A stretch of DNA of 42,673 nt from Pseudoalteromonas amylolytica (GCF_001854605.1 NZ_MKJU01000003.1:1-42673); one strand, 5' to 3'; counted from the first letter of the stretch, positions 29,398 to 39,422 are shown. Notes: generated from the letters alone by a model not told the origin. Program-made: numbers and translations.

Positions 29398-29913
29398 TCA
29401 AGTGTCTAATCGGATTAAATCGGGGTTATAAAAGTCTGTCAGCAACCAGATCTGTTCAAAAGCATGGTTGCTTGGGTAATCCAAGTGGCCAACAACAGCA
29501 ACAAAATCACAATGGTGCCACAATGTGCTCGCATTACGTATCAGTAACCAAGTACGCTCAGAATGATAACGCTTGTAGGCTTTTTGTTTTAATAAGCGGC
29601 CCAATGCAAATCGTAACCGCTGCTCTGTAGGGGCCTGAGCCATAGCGGCTAACTCGCGTTGAGTTTCAAGGGATAATGGCCTACCAAGGACTGCCATCGC
29701 TTCTTTTTCGCTGCCATAAAGATGTGCAACTTCAATATCTAGGCGCTCACCATCTTGGTAACAGCTGATATCTGGCATATTTGGCTCGTTGTGCCAAATA
29801 TGCCGCATTGGGGTACCATATTGTTGTTCATAACAACGTAGAAACAGCTTAGCTGCGTCATGTTCCAACTTTAGCTTTTCTAAATCACTTTCCCGAAGTA
29901 GAGATTGTTTCAT
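29398..29913 (-). CDS. Hypothetical protein, possible PD-(D/E)XK-fold
   Basis: No named function. The 171-residue product has no signal or membrane segment, so it is cytoplasmic. MPDISCYQDG followed by LDIEVAHLYG (residues about 46-66) has the spacing of a PD-(D/E)XK nuclease core (D, then D/E-x-A), with alanine in place of the usual lysine. The rest is helical with strands such as RTWLLIRN and FVAVVGHLDY. It overlaps the end of deoC by 29 bp, so the two are probably translated together. An active nuclease is only a suggestion. Confidence 0.75.
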   Translation of the reverse strand: MKQSLLRESDLEKLKLEHDAAKLFLRCYEQQYGTPMRHIWHNEPNMPDISCYQDGERLDIEVAHLYGSEKEAMAVLGRPLSLETQRELAAMAQAPTEQRLRFALGRLLKQKAYKRYHSERTWLLIRNASTLWHHCDFVAVVGHLDYPSNHAFEQIWLLTDFYNPDLIRLDT

Positions 29914-30634
29914 GTATATCCGCTAATAAGCTTGAGGCACCAAAACGGAAATGCTCCGCATTTACCCACTGGACACCCATAATTTCTTCGGCTAGACGTA
30001 GATATTCAGCGGCCTGTGCGACTGTTTTAACACCACCGGCGGCTTTAAAGCTTACATCCTTACCTGAGCGCTTTATATACTCAAGTATAGTGCGTGTTGC
30101 ATCTAATGTGGCATTTACACTCACTTTTCCTGTACTGGTTTTAATAAAATCAGCCCCAGCGAGCATCGCGACTTCACAGGCTTGATTGATCAACGCCTCT
30201 GTTTCTAACACTCCACTCTCTATGATAACTTTTAGCTTTGCCCTATCTTTACATATCGTTTTGCTGGAGTTGACATATTGCCAAGGTGTATCTGGATCGC
30301 CCGCGATAAGTTGCTGATAAGGCAATACTAAGTCGATTTCGTCTGCGCCGTCTGCCAGCGCTTGCTCTGTTTGTGCCAGCACCGCCTTGAGTGGTTGTTT
30401 ACCATCAGCGAAGTTAGTCACCGTTGCCACTTTCACTTCCAGCAAGTTACGCTTAGCGAGTAAACGCTTGGCCAACGCCACGAATTGCGGGTAAACGCAT
30501 ACCGCAGCAGGTACACCAAATTCGGGATTGATACTTTCAATTAGTGCAGCAATAGCATGTTCGTCATCGCTATCATTCAATGAGGTTAAGTCCATTAAGC
30601 TTAATGCCATTGTCGCATCTTCATGCAATGCCAT
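29885..30634 (-). CDS. deoC: Deoxyribose-phosphate aldolase
   Basis: Cleaves 2-deoxy-D-ribose 5-phosphate to glyceraldehyde 3-phosphate and acetaldehyde in deoxynucleoside catabolism. The 249-residue product has SLMDLTSLND near the N-terminus, the Schiff-base lysine in ADFIKTSTGKVSVNAT and the second active-site lysine in SFKAAGGVKT. The length is close to E. coli DeoC (259). It is not accompanied by the usual deoABD genes. Its upstream gap holds a palindrome, GGACATATGTCC. Confidence 0.96.
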   Translation of the reverse strand: MALHEDATMALSLMDLTSLNDSDDEHAIAALIESINPEFGVPAAVCVYPQFVALAKRLLAKRNLLEVKVATVTNFADGKQPLKAVLAQTEQALADGADEIDLVLPYQQLIAGDPDTPWQYVNSSKTICKDRAKLKVIIESGVLETEALINQACEVAMLAGADFIKTSTGKVSVNATLDATRTILEYIKRSGKDVSFKAAGGVKTVAQAAEYLRLAEEIMGVQWVNAEHFRFGASSLLADIHETISTSGK

Positions 30635-30950
30635 AATTCGATTCCAGTGAGTTCAACATTTCTGGCTTAGTAAAAAGCATCCTCAGCAAACACCACAGGA
30701 CATATGTCCGCAAAAACTAAGCCGCTTAACAATGTCATGCTGAATAACTCATAACCAAACACTATAAGCAGTCTGACACAGAAAGAATTAACGTGCAAAG
30801 TGTTGTAAATAAAGGCTTAAGCCATTTTCAAAGGTTGCATATAACTTGTAGTTATATAAACTAGGTTTTAATTATTTTTTACTCTGTTGGGAGCACTATA
30901 TTCTGCTTCCGTATTCACCACTTTGAGCGCATCGTGGTTATGTTATTTAT
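30635..30950. other. Divergent intergenic region deoC/cysG
   Basis: This 316-bp region between diverging genes contains a perfect 12-bp palindrome GGACATATGTCC at 30698-30709, 64 bp upstream of deoC, and the LysR-type dyad plus -10 box of the cys operon at 30839-30902. No reading frame in it looks real. Confidence 0.6.
30839..30857 (+). promoter_or_regulatory. LysR-type dyad upstream of the cys operon (CysB candidate)
   Basis: ATATAACT-TGT-AGTTATAT is a perfect 8-bp dyad and contains a T-N11-A core (ATAAC-N5-GTTAT) typical of LysR-type regulators. A TATATT -10 box at 30897-30902 without a good -35 puts the dyad near position -60, where an activator of this class binds. CysB is the obvious candidate because the genes downstream assimilate sulfate; that link is inferred. 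Confidence 0.55.
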
Positions 30951-30968
30951 ATGCTTGTGGAGCAGACT

Positions 30969-32390
30969 GTGCAGTATTTACCTATATTCACCAAACTTGA
31001 TAATAAGCCGGTACTCGTCGTCGGTGGCGGTGATGTAGCACTCAGGAAGTGCCGTGCGTTGGTAAAGGCACGTGCTGAAGTCACTTTGGTTGCGCCCAAC
31101 TTCTGTGACGAGCTTCACGAGCACGCAGCTCAAGGTGAAGTCACACTTGTAAGCGAGCATTTCGATGCAACCCATTTAGATGGAAAAATGCTCGTCATCG
31201 CAGCCACAGACAACGACTCAGTGAACAATACGGTCTTTGAACTCGCAAATGCGCGCAATATCTTCGTCAATGTTGTGGATGATCAGCCTAAGTGCACCTT
31301 CATTTTCCCTTCTATTGTAGATAGAGATCCTATAACCATTGCTATTTCCAGTGCAGGTACGGCTCCGGTACTCGCTCGCCGATTAAGAGAAAAGTTAGAG
31401 ACCTTGATCCCACAGCATATTGGTCCTTTGGCTAGACTCGTTGGTGATTTTCGTGCCCAAGTTAAAAAACGATATAAACATTTTGCTGACAGACGTCAAT
31501 TTTGGGAGCGTGTCTTCGACTCAAGCGTGGTCAGTAAAGTGCAAACAGGAAATACCGAAGCTGCCGTCGAGCAACTACATGGTATGCTTAATGCAGCACC
31601 AACTCCTGAGGGTGAAGTCTACGTTGTTGGTGCAGGTCCAGGTGATCCCGAATTGCTTACTTTAAAAGCACTACAACTGATGCAACAGGCTGATGTTGTG
31701 GTTTACGACTATCTAGTTTCTGACGAAATTATGGAGTTAGTTCGCCGAGATGCTGATTTAATCTGTGTAGGTAAACGCCTTGGTAACCATAGTGTTAAGC
31801 AAGAGGATACTAACCAGATGCTGGTTGATTTGGCAAAGCAAGGCAAAAAAGTGTGTCGTATAAAGGGCGGCGATCCATTTATATACGGCCGCGGAGGCGA
31901 AGAGGTGCAGGTGTTGGCAGAAAACCGAGTGAAGTACCAGATAGTGCCTGGCATAACCGCAGCGGCGGGTTGTAGTGCCTATGCCGGTATTCCATTGACG
32001 CACCGAGATCATGCTCAAGCAATTCAATTTGTTACCGGTCATTGTAAGAAGGACGGACAAGAGCTAGATTGGTCATCACTTGCGAAGCCTAATCAGACTT
32101 TAGCGATTTATATGGGTGTTATTAAATCCCCTCATATTCAGGCACAACTGCTCAAATATGGTCGAGATGGTAAAACACCCGTTGCAATTATTGAAAATGG
32201 TACCCGCAAAGAACAAAGGGTAGTAAGAACGCAATTGAACCAATTAGCTGCTGAAATAGAAGCGCATAAAATTGTATCGCCAGCGTTACTTATTATTGGC
32301 GAAGTTGCCGCTTTACATGAGCAACTTGCTTGGTTTGGCAAAACAGCACAAGTAAGCAGCTTCGCTCAGCCACTTACCGGTGTGGCATAA
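30969..32390 (+). CDS. cysG: Siroheme synthase
   Basis: Trifunctional enzyme converting uroporphyrinogen III to siroheme, the cofactor of sulfite and nitrite reductases. I choose the GTG at 30969 (MQYLPIFTKLDNKPVLVVGG, 473 residues) because GGAG lies 6 nt upstream and it matches where E. coli CysG begins; the ATG at 30951 lacks a ribosome site. The N-terminal NAD-binding dehydrogenase/ferrochelatase has VVGGGDVALRK. The C-terminal SAM-dependent methyltransferase has VGAGPGDPELLTLKAL, GGDPFIYGRGGEE and VPGITAAAGCSAYAGIPLTHR. First gene of the sulfate assimilation operon. Confidence 0.98.
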   Translation: MQYLPIFTKLDNKPVLVVGGGDVALRKCRALVKARAEVTLVAPNFCDELHEHAAQGEVTLVSEHFDATHLDGKMLVIAATDNDSVNNTVFELANARNIFVNVVDDQPKCTFIFPSIVDRDPITIAISSAGTAPVLARRLREKLETLIPQHIGPLARLVGDFRAQVKKRYKHFADRRQFWERVFDSSVVSKVQTGNTEAAVEQLHGMLNAAPTPEGEVYVVGAGPGDPELLTLKALQLMQQADVVVYDYLVSDEIMELVRRDADLICVGKRLGNHSVKQEDTNQMLVDLAKQGKKVCRIKGGDPFIYGRGGEEVQVLAENRVKYQIVPGITAAAGCSAYAGIPLTHRDHAQAIQFVTGHCKKDGQELDWSSLAKPNQTLAIYMGVIKSPHIQAQLLKYGRDGKTPVAIIENGTRKEQRVVRTQLNQLAAEIEAHKIVSPALLIIGEVAALHEQLAWFGKTAQVSSFAQPLTGVA

Positions 32391-32434
32391 AAACAATTTA
32401 TTTTATATTTAATTTTTGATTTAGGACGACGACC

Positions 32435-33334
32435 ATGGCTTTAACACACCTTCAGCAACTTGAAGCTGAGAGTATAAAGATTATTCGCGAAGTCGCCGCG
32501 GAGTTTGAAAACCCAGTCATGCTTTACTCTATTGGTAAAGACTCTTCGGTACTTCTTCACTTAGCTCGAAAAGCTTTCTTTCCTGCTAAGATCCCATTTC
32601 CACTATTGCATGTTGATACTGACTGGAAATTTCGCGAGATGATCGAGTTTCGTGACCGTATCGCCAAAGAATATGGTTTTGATCTGTTGGTACACAAGAA
32701 CCCGGAAGGCATTGCTATGGGCATTGGGCCTTTTACCCATGGTTCTGCAAAGCATACCGACGTTATGAAAACACAGGGCCTAAAACAAGCCCTCGACAAA
32801 TATGGGTTTGATGCTGCATTTGGCGGTGCTCGTCGAGACGAAGAGAAATCTCGTGCAAAAGAGCGTGTTTACTCATTCCGTGATAAGCATCACCGCTGGG
32901 ATCCTAAGAACCAACGACCAGAGTTATGGAATACTTATAACAGCCAAGTAAATCCAGGTGAAAGTATTCGTGTTTTCCCATTGTCTAACTGGACTGAGCT
33001 GGATATCTGGCAATATATCTATCAAGAAAATATTGAAATGGTTCCTCTGTACCTCGCCAAAGAAAGGCCTGTGGTAGAGCGCGACGGTACATTGATCATG
33101 GTTGATGATGATCGTATGCCACTTGAAGAGGGCGAAGTGCCACAAATGAAATCGGTGCGTTTTCGTACCTTGGGCTGCTACCCGCTAACAGGCGCGGTGG
33201 AGTCGACGGCCAGTACATTAACCGAGATTATCGAAGAAATGTTGTTATCAACATCATCAGAGCGAGAAGGTCGTGTCATTGATCATGATTCTGCAGGCTC
33301 AATGGAGAAGAAAAAACGTGAGGGGTACTTCTAA
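32435..33334 (+). CDS. cysD: Sulfate adenylyltransferase subunit 2
   Basis: Small, catalytic subunit of ATP sulfurylase, which makes adenosine 5'-phosphosulfate. The 299-residue product has the PP-loop [12 protein letters not shown] near residue 31 and the C-terminal [12 protein letters not shown]. The length matches E. coli CysD (302). Its stop codon overlaps the cysN start (TAATG), so the two subunits are coupled. Confidence 0.99.
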   Translation: MALTHLQQLEAESIKIIREVAAEFENPVMLYSIGKDSSVLLHLARKAFFPAKIPFPLLHVDTDWKFREMIEFRDRIAKEYGFDLLVHKNPEGIAMGIGPFTHGSAKHTDVMKTQGLKQALDKYGFDAAFGGARRDEEKSRAKERVYSFRDKHHRWDPKNQRPELWNTYNSQVNPGESIRVFPLSNWTELDIWQYIYQENIEMVPLYLAKERPVVERDGTLIMVDDDRMPLEEGEVPQMKSVRFRTLGCYPLTGAVESTASTLTEIIEEMLLSTSSEREGRVIDHDSAGSMEKKKREGYF

Positions 33335-34749
33335 TGTCGACTGCCAATGAAGTAAAAGAATTAGGTATTGAAGCTTATCTTGCTCGCCAGCAAGACAAGA
33401 GCCTGCTACGTATGATGACTTGCGGCAGTGTAGATGATGGAAAGTCAACGTTGATTGGCCGCTTACTGCACGATAGCCACCAAATTTATGAAGATCAGCT
33501 TGCTGCGCTACACAAAGACAATGAAAAAGTTGGTAATGCCGGTGAAGAGCTAGACTTAGCATTACTTGTGGATGGCCTGCAAGCAGAGCGTGAGCAAGGG
33601 ATCACCATTGATGTAGCTTATCGATATTTTTCAACAGCTAAGCGTAAATTCATTATCGCAGACACGCCTGGACATGAACAATATACTCGTAATATGGTAA
33701 CGGGTGCATCTACCAGTGACTTGGCTATCATCCTAGTTGATGCTCGCTATGGTGTTCAGATCCAAACCAAACGCCACAGCTTTATCTGTGATTCACTTGG
33801 TATTAAACAATTTGTGGTCGCTGTAAACAAAATGGACATCTGTAACTTTGATGAAGCCGTTTTTAACCGTATCAAAGAACAGTATCTTGAGTTTGCAAAG
33901 CAGCTAAATGTTACGGACATAAAGTTCGTGCCAATGTCTGCGCTCAAAGGTGACAATGTGGTAACACGCTCACAACATACGCCTTATTATAAAGATAAAC
34001 CATTGTTAGAGCTGCTAGAAGATTCTCCAGCTGCACTGGCAAATACAGACTTTGAAGCGCGTTTCCCTGTGCAATATGTTGTACGTCCAAACCTAGATTT
34101 CCGTGGCTTTCAGGGCACGCTCACATCAGGTTCGTTAGAAGTTGGCCAAGCGGTGAAGATACTTCCTTCAGGTAAACGTTCTAGCATCAAAGAACTGGTG
34201 ACTTTCGATGGTAACTTAGAGCGAGCTCAAACAGGTCAAGCGTTTACTATCACACTGAATGACGAAGTTGACGTAAGCCGCGGCGATGTAATTGTACCGG
34301 CTGAGTCTGACGCTGAGGTGACCAACTTAGTTCAAGCAAAGCTAGTTTGGATGCATGAATCACCCTTGGTGATCGGTAAAAGCTATAACTTCAAACTTGG
34401 CAGCAAAAATACCTCTGCCATCGTGAAGTACATCGATCACACAATCGATGTAAATACGTTGGAAAAAGGCCAAGCAGACACCTTACAATTGAACGAAATT
34501 GCCATCGTGACGCTTGAACTAACAGAAAGTATTTTGGCCGATGTTTATCGTAACAACCGCGAAACAGGCGCATTTATCTTAATCGACCGCCTAAGTAACT
34601 TGACGGTTGGCGCTGGCATGGTTGAAAACCTGTTAGCGGCACAAAATGCATCACATTCACAGTTTAGTGAGTTTGAAATTGAACTTAATGCTTTGGTACG
34701 CAAGCACTTCCCGCACTGGCAAGCGCTTGACATCAGTAAACTTAAGTAA
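33334..34749 (+). CDS. cysN: Sulfate adenylyltransferase subunit 1 (GTPase)
   Basis: GTPase subunit that drives ATP sulfurylase. The 471-residue product has G1 CGSVDDGKSTLIGRLL, G3 DTPGHEQYTRNM and G4 NKMD, followed by EF-Tu-like beta domains. It is not fused to cysC, which is a separate gene three positions downstream. Confidence 0.99.
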   Translation: MSTANEVKELGIEAYLARQQDKSLLRMMTCGSVDDGKSTLIGRLLHDSHQIYEDQLAALHKDNEKVGNAGEELDLALLVDGLQAEREQGITIDVAYRYFSTAKRKFIIADTPGHEQYTRNMVTGASTSDLAIILVDARYGVQIQTKRHSFICDSLGIKQFVVAVNKMDICNFDEAVFNRIKEQYLEFAKQLNVTDIKFVPMSALKGDNVVTRSQHTPYYKDKPLLELLEDSPAALANTDFEARFPVQYVVRPNLDFRGFQGTLTSGSLEVGQAVKILPSGKRSSIKELVTFDGNLERAQTGQAFTITLNDEVDVSRGDVIVPAESDAEVTNLVQAKLVWMHESPLVIGKSYNFKLGSKNTSAIVKYIDHTIDVNTLEKGQADTLQLNEIAIVTLELTESILADVYRNNRETGAFILIDRLSNLTVGAGMVENLLAAQNASHSQFSEFEIELNALVRKHFPHWQALDISKLK

Positions 34750-34782
34750 TGGCCTAACACCTGTTAATAGGAGCATCTCTCA

Positions 34783-36507
34783 GTGCATGAGCAAATCATT
34801 TTAACAGGTATCATGTTAGTACTAGTCGGTTGCCTTTTCGGCAGCCGACTGAATCCTGCATGGCTATTTGTTGGGGCCATAAGTATCAGCTACCTGTCAG
34901 GCTTAATTGAGCTTGAGGAAATGCTTGTTAACTACGCAAATCCCTCTTTAATAACCCTTATCTTGCTGATTTTGGTATCCATTGCGATAGAAAAAACCAC
35001 ATTGGTGCAAACCTTGGCACGATCGCTGGCAAAAGGTAGTTTGTCTTGTTCAGTAATGAAGTTGGGCTTATCGACAGCATTTTTATCTTCGTTTACCAAC
35101 AATACGGCCGTTGTGGCATCACTCATCTCTGCAATAAAAGATAGCCCCACTCACTCGCCTTCAAAGCTGCTACTGCCACTGTCTTATACCGCTATTCTCG
35201 GGGGAACATTAACTCTAATTGGCACCTCAACCAACCTCATCGTCAATGGCTTTGCCGTCGACGCGGGCATGGCGCCATTAGGCTTTTTTGATTTCACCTT
35301 AGTGGGTTTAGGAGCACTGTTGGCAGGTTTACTTACAATTATGGTGCTACTTAAGTACCTTCCCGACAATGGTAAGAATGATCAGGAAGTCGTGCCATTT
35401 TATCTCGAAGGTAAAGTGCAGCCAGGTTCAAAGTTGATTGGTCGCACCGTTGAAGAAAATGGCCTACGCGACCTAAAAGATTTATTCCTCGCTGAAATTA
35501 TTCATGGCGATCGCCGTATTATTGCGGTGACACCACAACAGGTAATTCAACAAGGTGATGTTTTGCTATTTGTTGGAGATATCAAGTCAGTGCCACTTTT
35601 AGCGCAATTTGACGGCCTAAAAATCGTTCATGACAAACATGAAAAAGATGTAGAACATTTGGTCGAAGTGGTGATGAGCCAATCATCTAAGTTTATCGGA
35701 AAGACGGTCAAAGAAATCCGCTTCCGTGAGCAGTTTCATGCCGCAGTGATTGCAATTCGCCGTGGTCATGACCGCCTGCAAGGTGGCCTAGGTCAGATTC
35801 GATTACAAGCTGGTGACTCTCTTATTCTTGCCCCTGGCAGTCAGTTTTATGAATTACCCGATCTTAAGCGCGAGTTTGTTTATATTTCGGGGTTGGACTT
35901 ACAAACTCATCTGAAATCGAAGCAATCCAACTTTGTGCTCGGTGCGTTTACCGCCGTACTAGCATTGAGCATATTCGATATAGTCCCGCTTGTTAAAGGC
36001 CTAATGGTACTTATAGTCGGCCTTATTTTAATGGGCACCATTAAAATAAATGAATTGAAACGACGCTTTCCACTTGAACTGGTTGCTATCGTCGGCAGTG
36101 CTATTGGACTTGCAAAGCTAATGATCAATACCGGCTTGGCCGGCCAAATCTCCAGTGCTTTGTTCTTCTTGCTAGGTGACTTTGGTCCTTATGGCGCCTT
36201 CATCGCCATATTCGTAATGACCGTGGTATTTACCGAGTTGATCACCAACAATGCAGCCGCAGCCCTCTCTTTCCCTGTTGCGTATGCCTTAGCAGTTGGC
36301 TTTGGCGTCAACCCGTTACCTTTTGTTATGGCAGTGGCTTTTGGTGCATCAGCAAGTTTTATCTCGCCATTTGGCTATCAAACCAACCTAATGGTGTACA
36401 GCGCAGGCAACTATCGGATCAAAGACTATGTCACGATGGGGTTACCCCTCTCCCTTATTTATTCGGTGACCGTTTTAACCTTAATACCTTTAGTGTTCCC
36501 ATTTTAA
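34783..36507 (+). CDS. SLC13-family anion transporter with two RCK_C domains (probable sulfate importer)
   Basis: Inner-membrane transporter of the divalent anion:sodium symporter type. The 574-residue product has membrane segments at about 3-55, 60-190 and 385-572. A cytoplasmic insert at about 205-370 contains two TrkA-C/RCK_C domains ([17 protein letters not shown] and [16 protein letters not shown]). Both substrate-loop signatures, [11 protein letters not shown] and [15 protein letters not shown], are present. The GTG start has GGAG upstream. Its place between cysN and cysC argues for sulfate as substrate; thiosulfate or another oxyanion is possible. Confidence 0.92.
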   Translation: MHEQIILTGIMLVLVGCLFGSRLNPAWLFVGAISISYLSGLIELEEMLVNYANPSLITLILLILVSIAIEKTTLVQTLARSLAKGSLSCSVMKLGLSTAFLSSFTNNTAVVASLISAIKDSPTHSPSKLLLPLSYTAILGGTLTLIGTSTNLIVNGFAVDAGMAPLGFFDFTLVGLGALLAGLLTIMVLLKYLPDNGKNDQEVVPFYLEGKVQPGSKLIGRTVEENGLRDLKDLFLAEIIHGDRRIIAVTPQQVIQQGDVLLFVGDIKSVPLLAQFDGLKIVHDKHEKDVEHLVEVVMSQSSKFIGKTVKEIRFREQFHAAVIAIRRGHDRLQGGLGQIRLQAGDSLILAPGSQFYELPDLKREFVYISGLDLQTHLKSKQSNFVLGAFTAVLALSIFDIVPLVKGLMVLIVGLILMGTIKINELKRRFPLELVAIVGSAIGLAKLMINTGLAGQISSALFFLLGDFGPYGAFIAIFVMTVVFTELITNNAAAALSFPVAYALAVGFGVNPLPFVMAVAFGASASFISPFGYQTNLMVYSAGNYRIKDYVTMGLPLSLIYSVTVLTLIPLVFPF

Positions 36508-36518
36508 TAGGTAGTAAT

Positions 36519-37115
36519 ATGGATGAAAATATAGTTTGGCATAACTATGCCGTTGATAAAGCCCAACGTAGTGAACATAAGCGTCATAAGCCCTGCGTGC
36601 TTTGGTTCACAGGTTACTCTGGCTCTGGTAAAAGTACCGTTGCAGGTGCACTAGAAAGTGCGCTACATCAGCAAGGTGTACATACCTATCTGCTAGATGG
36701 AGATAATGTACGTCATGGCCTATGCAAAGATTTGGGGTTCAGTGATGCTGACCGCGTGGAAAACATTCGCCGTGTAGGTGAGCTGAGCAAATTGATGGCT
36801 GATGCTGGTTTGGTGGTATTAACAGCCTTTATTTCCCCGTTTCGTGCAGAACGTGATATGGTACGTGAGCTATTAGCAGACGGTGAGTTTATTGAAGTCT
36901 TTTTGGATACACCTTTAGATGTGTGTGAACAACGAGATCCCAAGGGACTGTACAAAAAAGCTAGAGCTGGGGAGATAAAACACTTTACTGGGATAGATTC
37001 TGATTATCAGGTGCCTAGTAACCCTGAAGTGCGTTTAGATACCAGTAAAAACACCTTGCAGCAATCCGTCGAACAGTTAGTAGAGTATCTAAAAACTAGA
37101 AACATCATAGGATAA
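36519..37115 (+). CDS. cysC: Adenylyl-sulfate kinase
   Basis: Phosphorylates APS to PAPS. The 198-residue product has the P-loop [14 protein letters not shown] near residue 32, [20 protein letters not shown] and the mobile-lid region [13 protein letters not shown]. 198 residues is the usual length. It lies 11 bp after the transporter and 3 bp before cysQ. Confidence 0.98.
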   Translation: MDENIVWHNYAVDKAQRSEHKRHKPCVLWFTGYSGSGKSTVAGALESALHQQGVHTYLLDGDNVRHGLCKDLGFSDADRVENIRRVGELSKLMADAGLVVLTAFISPFRAERDMVRELLADGEFIEVFLDTPLDVCEQRDPKGLYKKARAGEIKHFTGIDSDYQVPSNPEVRLDTSKNTLQQSVEQLVEYLKTRNIIG

Positions 37116-37118
37116 GTT

Positions 37119-37889
37119 ATGAACCAGACCGATCTATTGGAAGAGATCTTACTGTTGGCACGCAAAGCGGGTGACGCCATCATGCCGATTTATGCCAAAG
37201 ATTTTAATATCGAGTATAAGGCTGATGAAAGTCCAGTAACCGATGCCGATTTCGCGGCCCATAAGGTAATAGTAGAAGGTCTAAAAAAGCTCACTCCTGA
37301 GCTGCCTATTTTGAGTGAAGAAAGTGCCGATATTGATTGGCCAACCAGACAAACATGGGAACAATACTGGCTGGTCGACCCAATCGACGGTACTAAAGAG
37401 TTCATCAAAAAGAATGGCGAATTTACCGTCAATATTGCGTTAATCAAAAATGCTAAACCAATACTGGGGGTGGTACATGCACCCGCTTTGAATATCAGCT
37501 ATTTAGCAGCCGAAGCCATTGGTGCATTTAGAGAGTGTGGCGAAGCGCGCATTGAACTAAAAGTGACTAAAAAGCCTAACAAAGGCAAAATTCATGTGGT
37601 TGGTTCTCGTTCACACCCATCTCCTGACTTAGCAACATATCTCGAACAATTTGAAGAAGTTGAAATGGTTCCTAAGGGCAGCTCGCTAAAGCTGTGTCTC
37701 GTTGCTGAAGGCCAAGCTGATATTTACCCTCGACTTGGACCAACTTGTGAATGGGATACGGGTGCAGGTCACGCTGTCGCAGAAATTGCAGGCGCAACGG
37801 TCAGCCAAATTGATGGCACGCCACTGCAATACAACCAAAAAGAGAGTTACCTAAACCCTTATTTTGTGGTTTCACGCCTAATTGATTAG
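37119..37889 (+). CDS. cysQ: 3'(2'),5'-bisphosphate nucleotidase
   Basis: Hydrolyses PAP (and possibly PAPS) to relieve product inhibition in sulfate assimilation. The 256-residue product has the inositol-monophosphatase-type metal site: LSEESADIDW, DPIDGTKEFIK and the C-terminal WDTGAGHAVAEIAG. Last gene of the operon, followed by a terminator. Confidence 0.97.
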   Translation: MNQTDLLEEILLLARKAGDAIMPIYAKDFNIEYKADESPVTDADFAAHKVIVEGLKKLTPELPILSEESADIDWPTRQTWEQYWLVDPIDGTKEFIKKNGEFTVNIALIKNAKPILGVVHAPALNISYLAAEAIGAFRECGEARIELKVTKKPNKGKIHVVGSRSHPSPDLATYLEQFEEVEMVPKGSSLKLCLVAEGQADIYPRLGPTCEWDTGAGHAVAEIAGATVSQIDGTPLQYNQKESYLNPYFVVSRLID

Positions 37890-37897
37890 TATCGACT

Positions 37898-37924
37898 AAA
37901 AGCATGGACTCAGTCCATGCTTTT
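37898..37924. terminator. Bidirectional terminator between cysQ and the convergent lipoprotein gene
   Basis: A perfect 12-bp stem, AAAAGCATGGAC-TCA-GTCCATGCTTTT, lies between two converging genes. The A and T ends let it work in both directions. Confidence 0.9.
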
Positions 37925-37934
37925 ACGCTCCAGC

Positions 37935-39263
37935 TTACGCGCCATATAACGTGCGCATCGCTTTGTAATCGATGCCAAACTGACGCTCAAACCAACTATT
38001 TACATAATCATCATCAGGTGCCACGCGAGCACATCTGAGCACATTTTCAGTCGAGTTTTGCGCATACTGATTTTGGCAGTATTGGTTAGCCCATAGTTTT
38101 GTCAGCTCTTCGCTGGTGCCTTGTGTCAGGTGCTTTAAATAGTCAGAAAATGCGCCCGTTTGATCTAAAAACTTGGCCGTTCTAGGGGTTAACTCAGCTT
38201 CTTCAAAGTCGGCACTATGACTGACGGTTCGATTGTTTTTGCTATCTATATATTGATTTGCAAACTGCATTGTAGCCAATTGGCCACTGTAGCTTAAGCG
38301 TGCAGAGTATTCTTCATGGTAGTGTGTTTGTGGATAGATATAGACCCGTTCAATATCTACCTCAACTTGTTTAGATTTGTCATTTGGATCAAGACGTAGC
38401 TCCTTGACCAAATAGCGTTTTTCCTGTTGCTTTTGTATGCTGTTGCGCTGATAGTCAACATCGGCGGTTATCGTCAAGTTAAGTACATTATCACCAAAAG
38501 GAGAGTACCAAATACTTTGCTGAAACTGGTCTTTAAGCTCCCTGAGGGCACCATCTATTAACTGCTGATGAGCGCGTCGTTTTGAGGTATTAAGTTGTAG
38601 TTGCTTATTGAAAACAATACTTCTATAACGGCTTTGGTCACGCTGATCTAGCTTGAACGTTGGTGACACTCCCCAAGCCGAGCAATATTTTTGTGCGAGC
38701 TGTTTGAGAAAAAAACGCTGTCCCTGCACCTGCTCAGCCAGCGTGTGACATTTGTTTGTTGCTTGTTCGCTTAGTTGTTGCTGATAGCCCGTCAACAATG
38801 AAGTAAGTTGCGCGTTGGCGACCAAAAACGCATACTTGTGTTCAAACCAACGAAACTTATCTGGATATGTGCTGCTGGCTAGATCTTTGGCTTGAGTACG
38901 TAAAAACTGCTCAGCGTAACGAATTTCCTCACTTTGTGTTGCAGCTTGTGCTCCCATCGCTTCAATATGCCAAGAGCTTTGATTTCTCAAGATAGCTTCA
39001 AGCTTATCCGCAGCCCCCACTTGATTTGCAGCCAATCGCAACATGCGAACCTCAATGAGTCCGCGGTCTATAATTTTGTAGCGGGCCTGATTAAGCCGCT
39101 GCTGAGCCTCAACATCTGTTGCATCTTCGTTTAAAGCTTGCTGATAAAATTCGGCTGCCTGTTGATACATGCCCTGTTCGTATAATTTGTCTCCTTTTTC
39201 AACGAGGCTGGTACAGGCGCTGAGAAAAAAAACCGCGCCCACTAACGCTAACATACGAGTCAT
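37935..39263 (-). CDS. TPR-containing lipoprotein of unknown function
   Basis: The 442-residue product has a lipobox (FLSAC near residue 17) and should be anchored in the outer membrane. A tetratricopeptide-like helix pair follows at about 22-62 (GDKLYEQGMYQQAAEFYQQAL, then DVEAQQRLNQARYKI). The rest is helical to about 190 and then mixed, with paired cysteines (for example Cys168 and Cys189). No enzyme motif was recognised. It stands alone, convergent with cysQ and divergent from the solute-binding-like gene. Confidence 0.88.
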   Translation of the reverse strand: MTRMLALVGAVFFLSACTSLVEKGDKLYEQGMYQQAAEFYQQALNEDATDVEAQQRLNQARYKIIDRGLIEVRMLRLAANQVGAADKLEAILRNQSSWHIEAMGAQAATQSEEIRYAEQFLRTQAKDLASSTYPDKFRWFEHKYAFLVANAQLTSLLTGYQQQLSEQATNKCHTLAEQVQGQRFFLKQLAQKYCSAWGVSPTFKLDQRDQSRYRSIVFNKQLQLNTSKRRAHQQLIDGALRELKDQFQQSIWYSPFGDNVLNLTITADVDYQRNSIQKQQEKRYLVKELRLDPNDKSKQVEVDIERVYIYPQTHYHEEYSARLSYSGQLATMQFANQYIDSKNNRTVSHSADFEEAELTPRTAKFLDQTGAFSDYLKHLTQGTSEELTKLWANQYCQNQYAQNSTENVLRCARVAPDDDYVNSWFERQFGIDYKAMRTLYGA

Positions 39264-39422
39264 ACCGCTTAAATCCTTGTGTTCACTACCTATCAGGCTG
39301 TTTTATTTCTAAGTATAGATCCATTGTATCCAATTAAGGCGCACTAGGCGACGGATAAAATAACACCAAAATGTATCACTTTGACTACGCTTTATAAAAA
39401 GGGAAAAAACAGGGCGAGAATA

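Noticed and set aside
29179..29630. Plus-strand open frames of 65 and 123 codons across tRNA-Trp
   Set aside because: They read through the antisense of a tRNA and of the deoC-linked gene.
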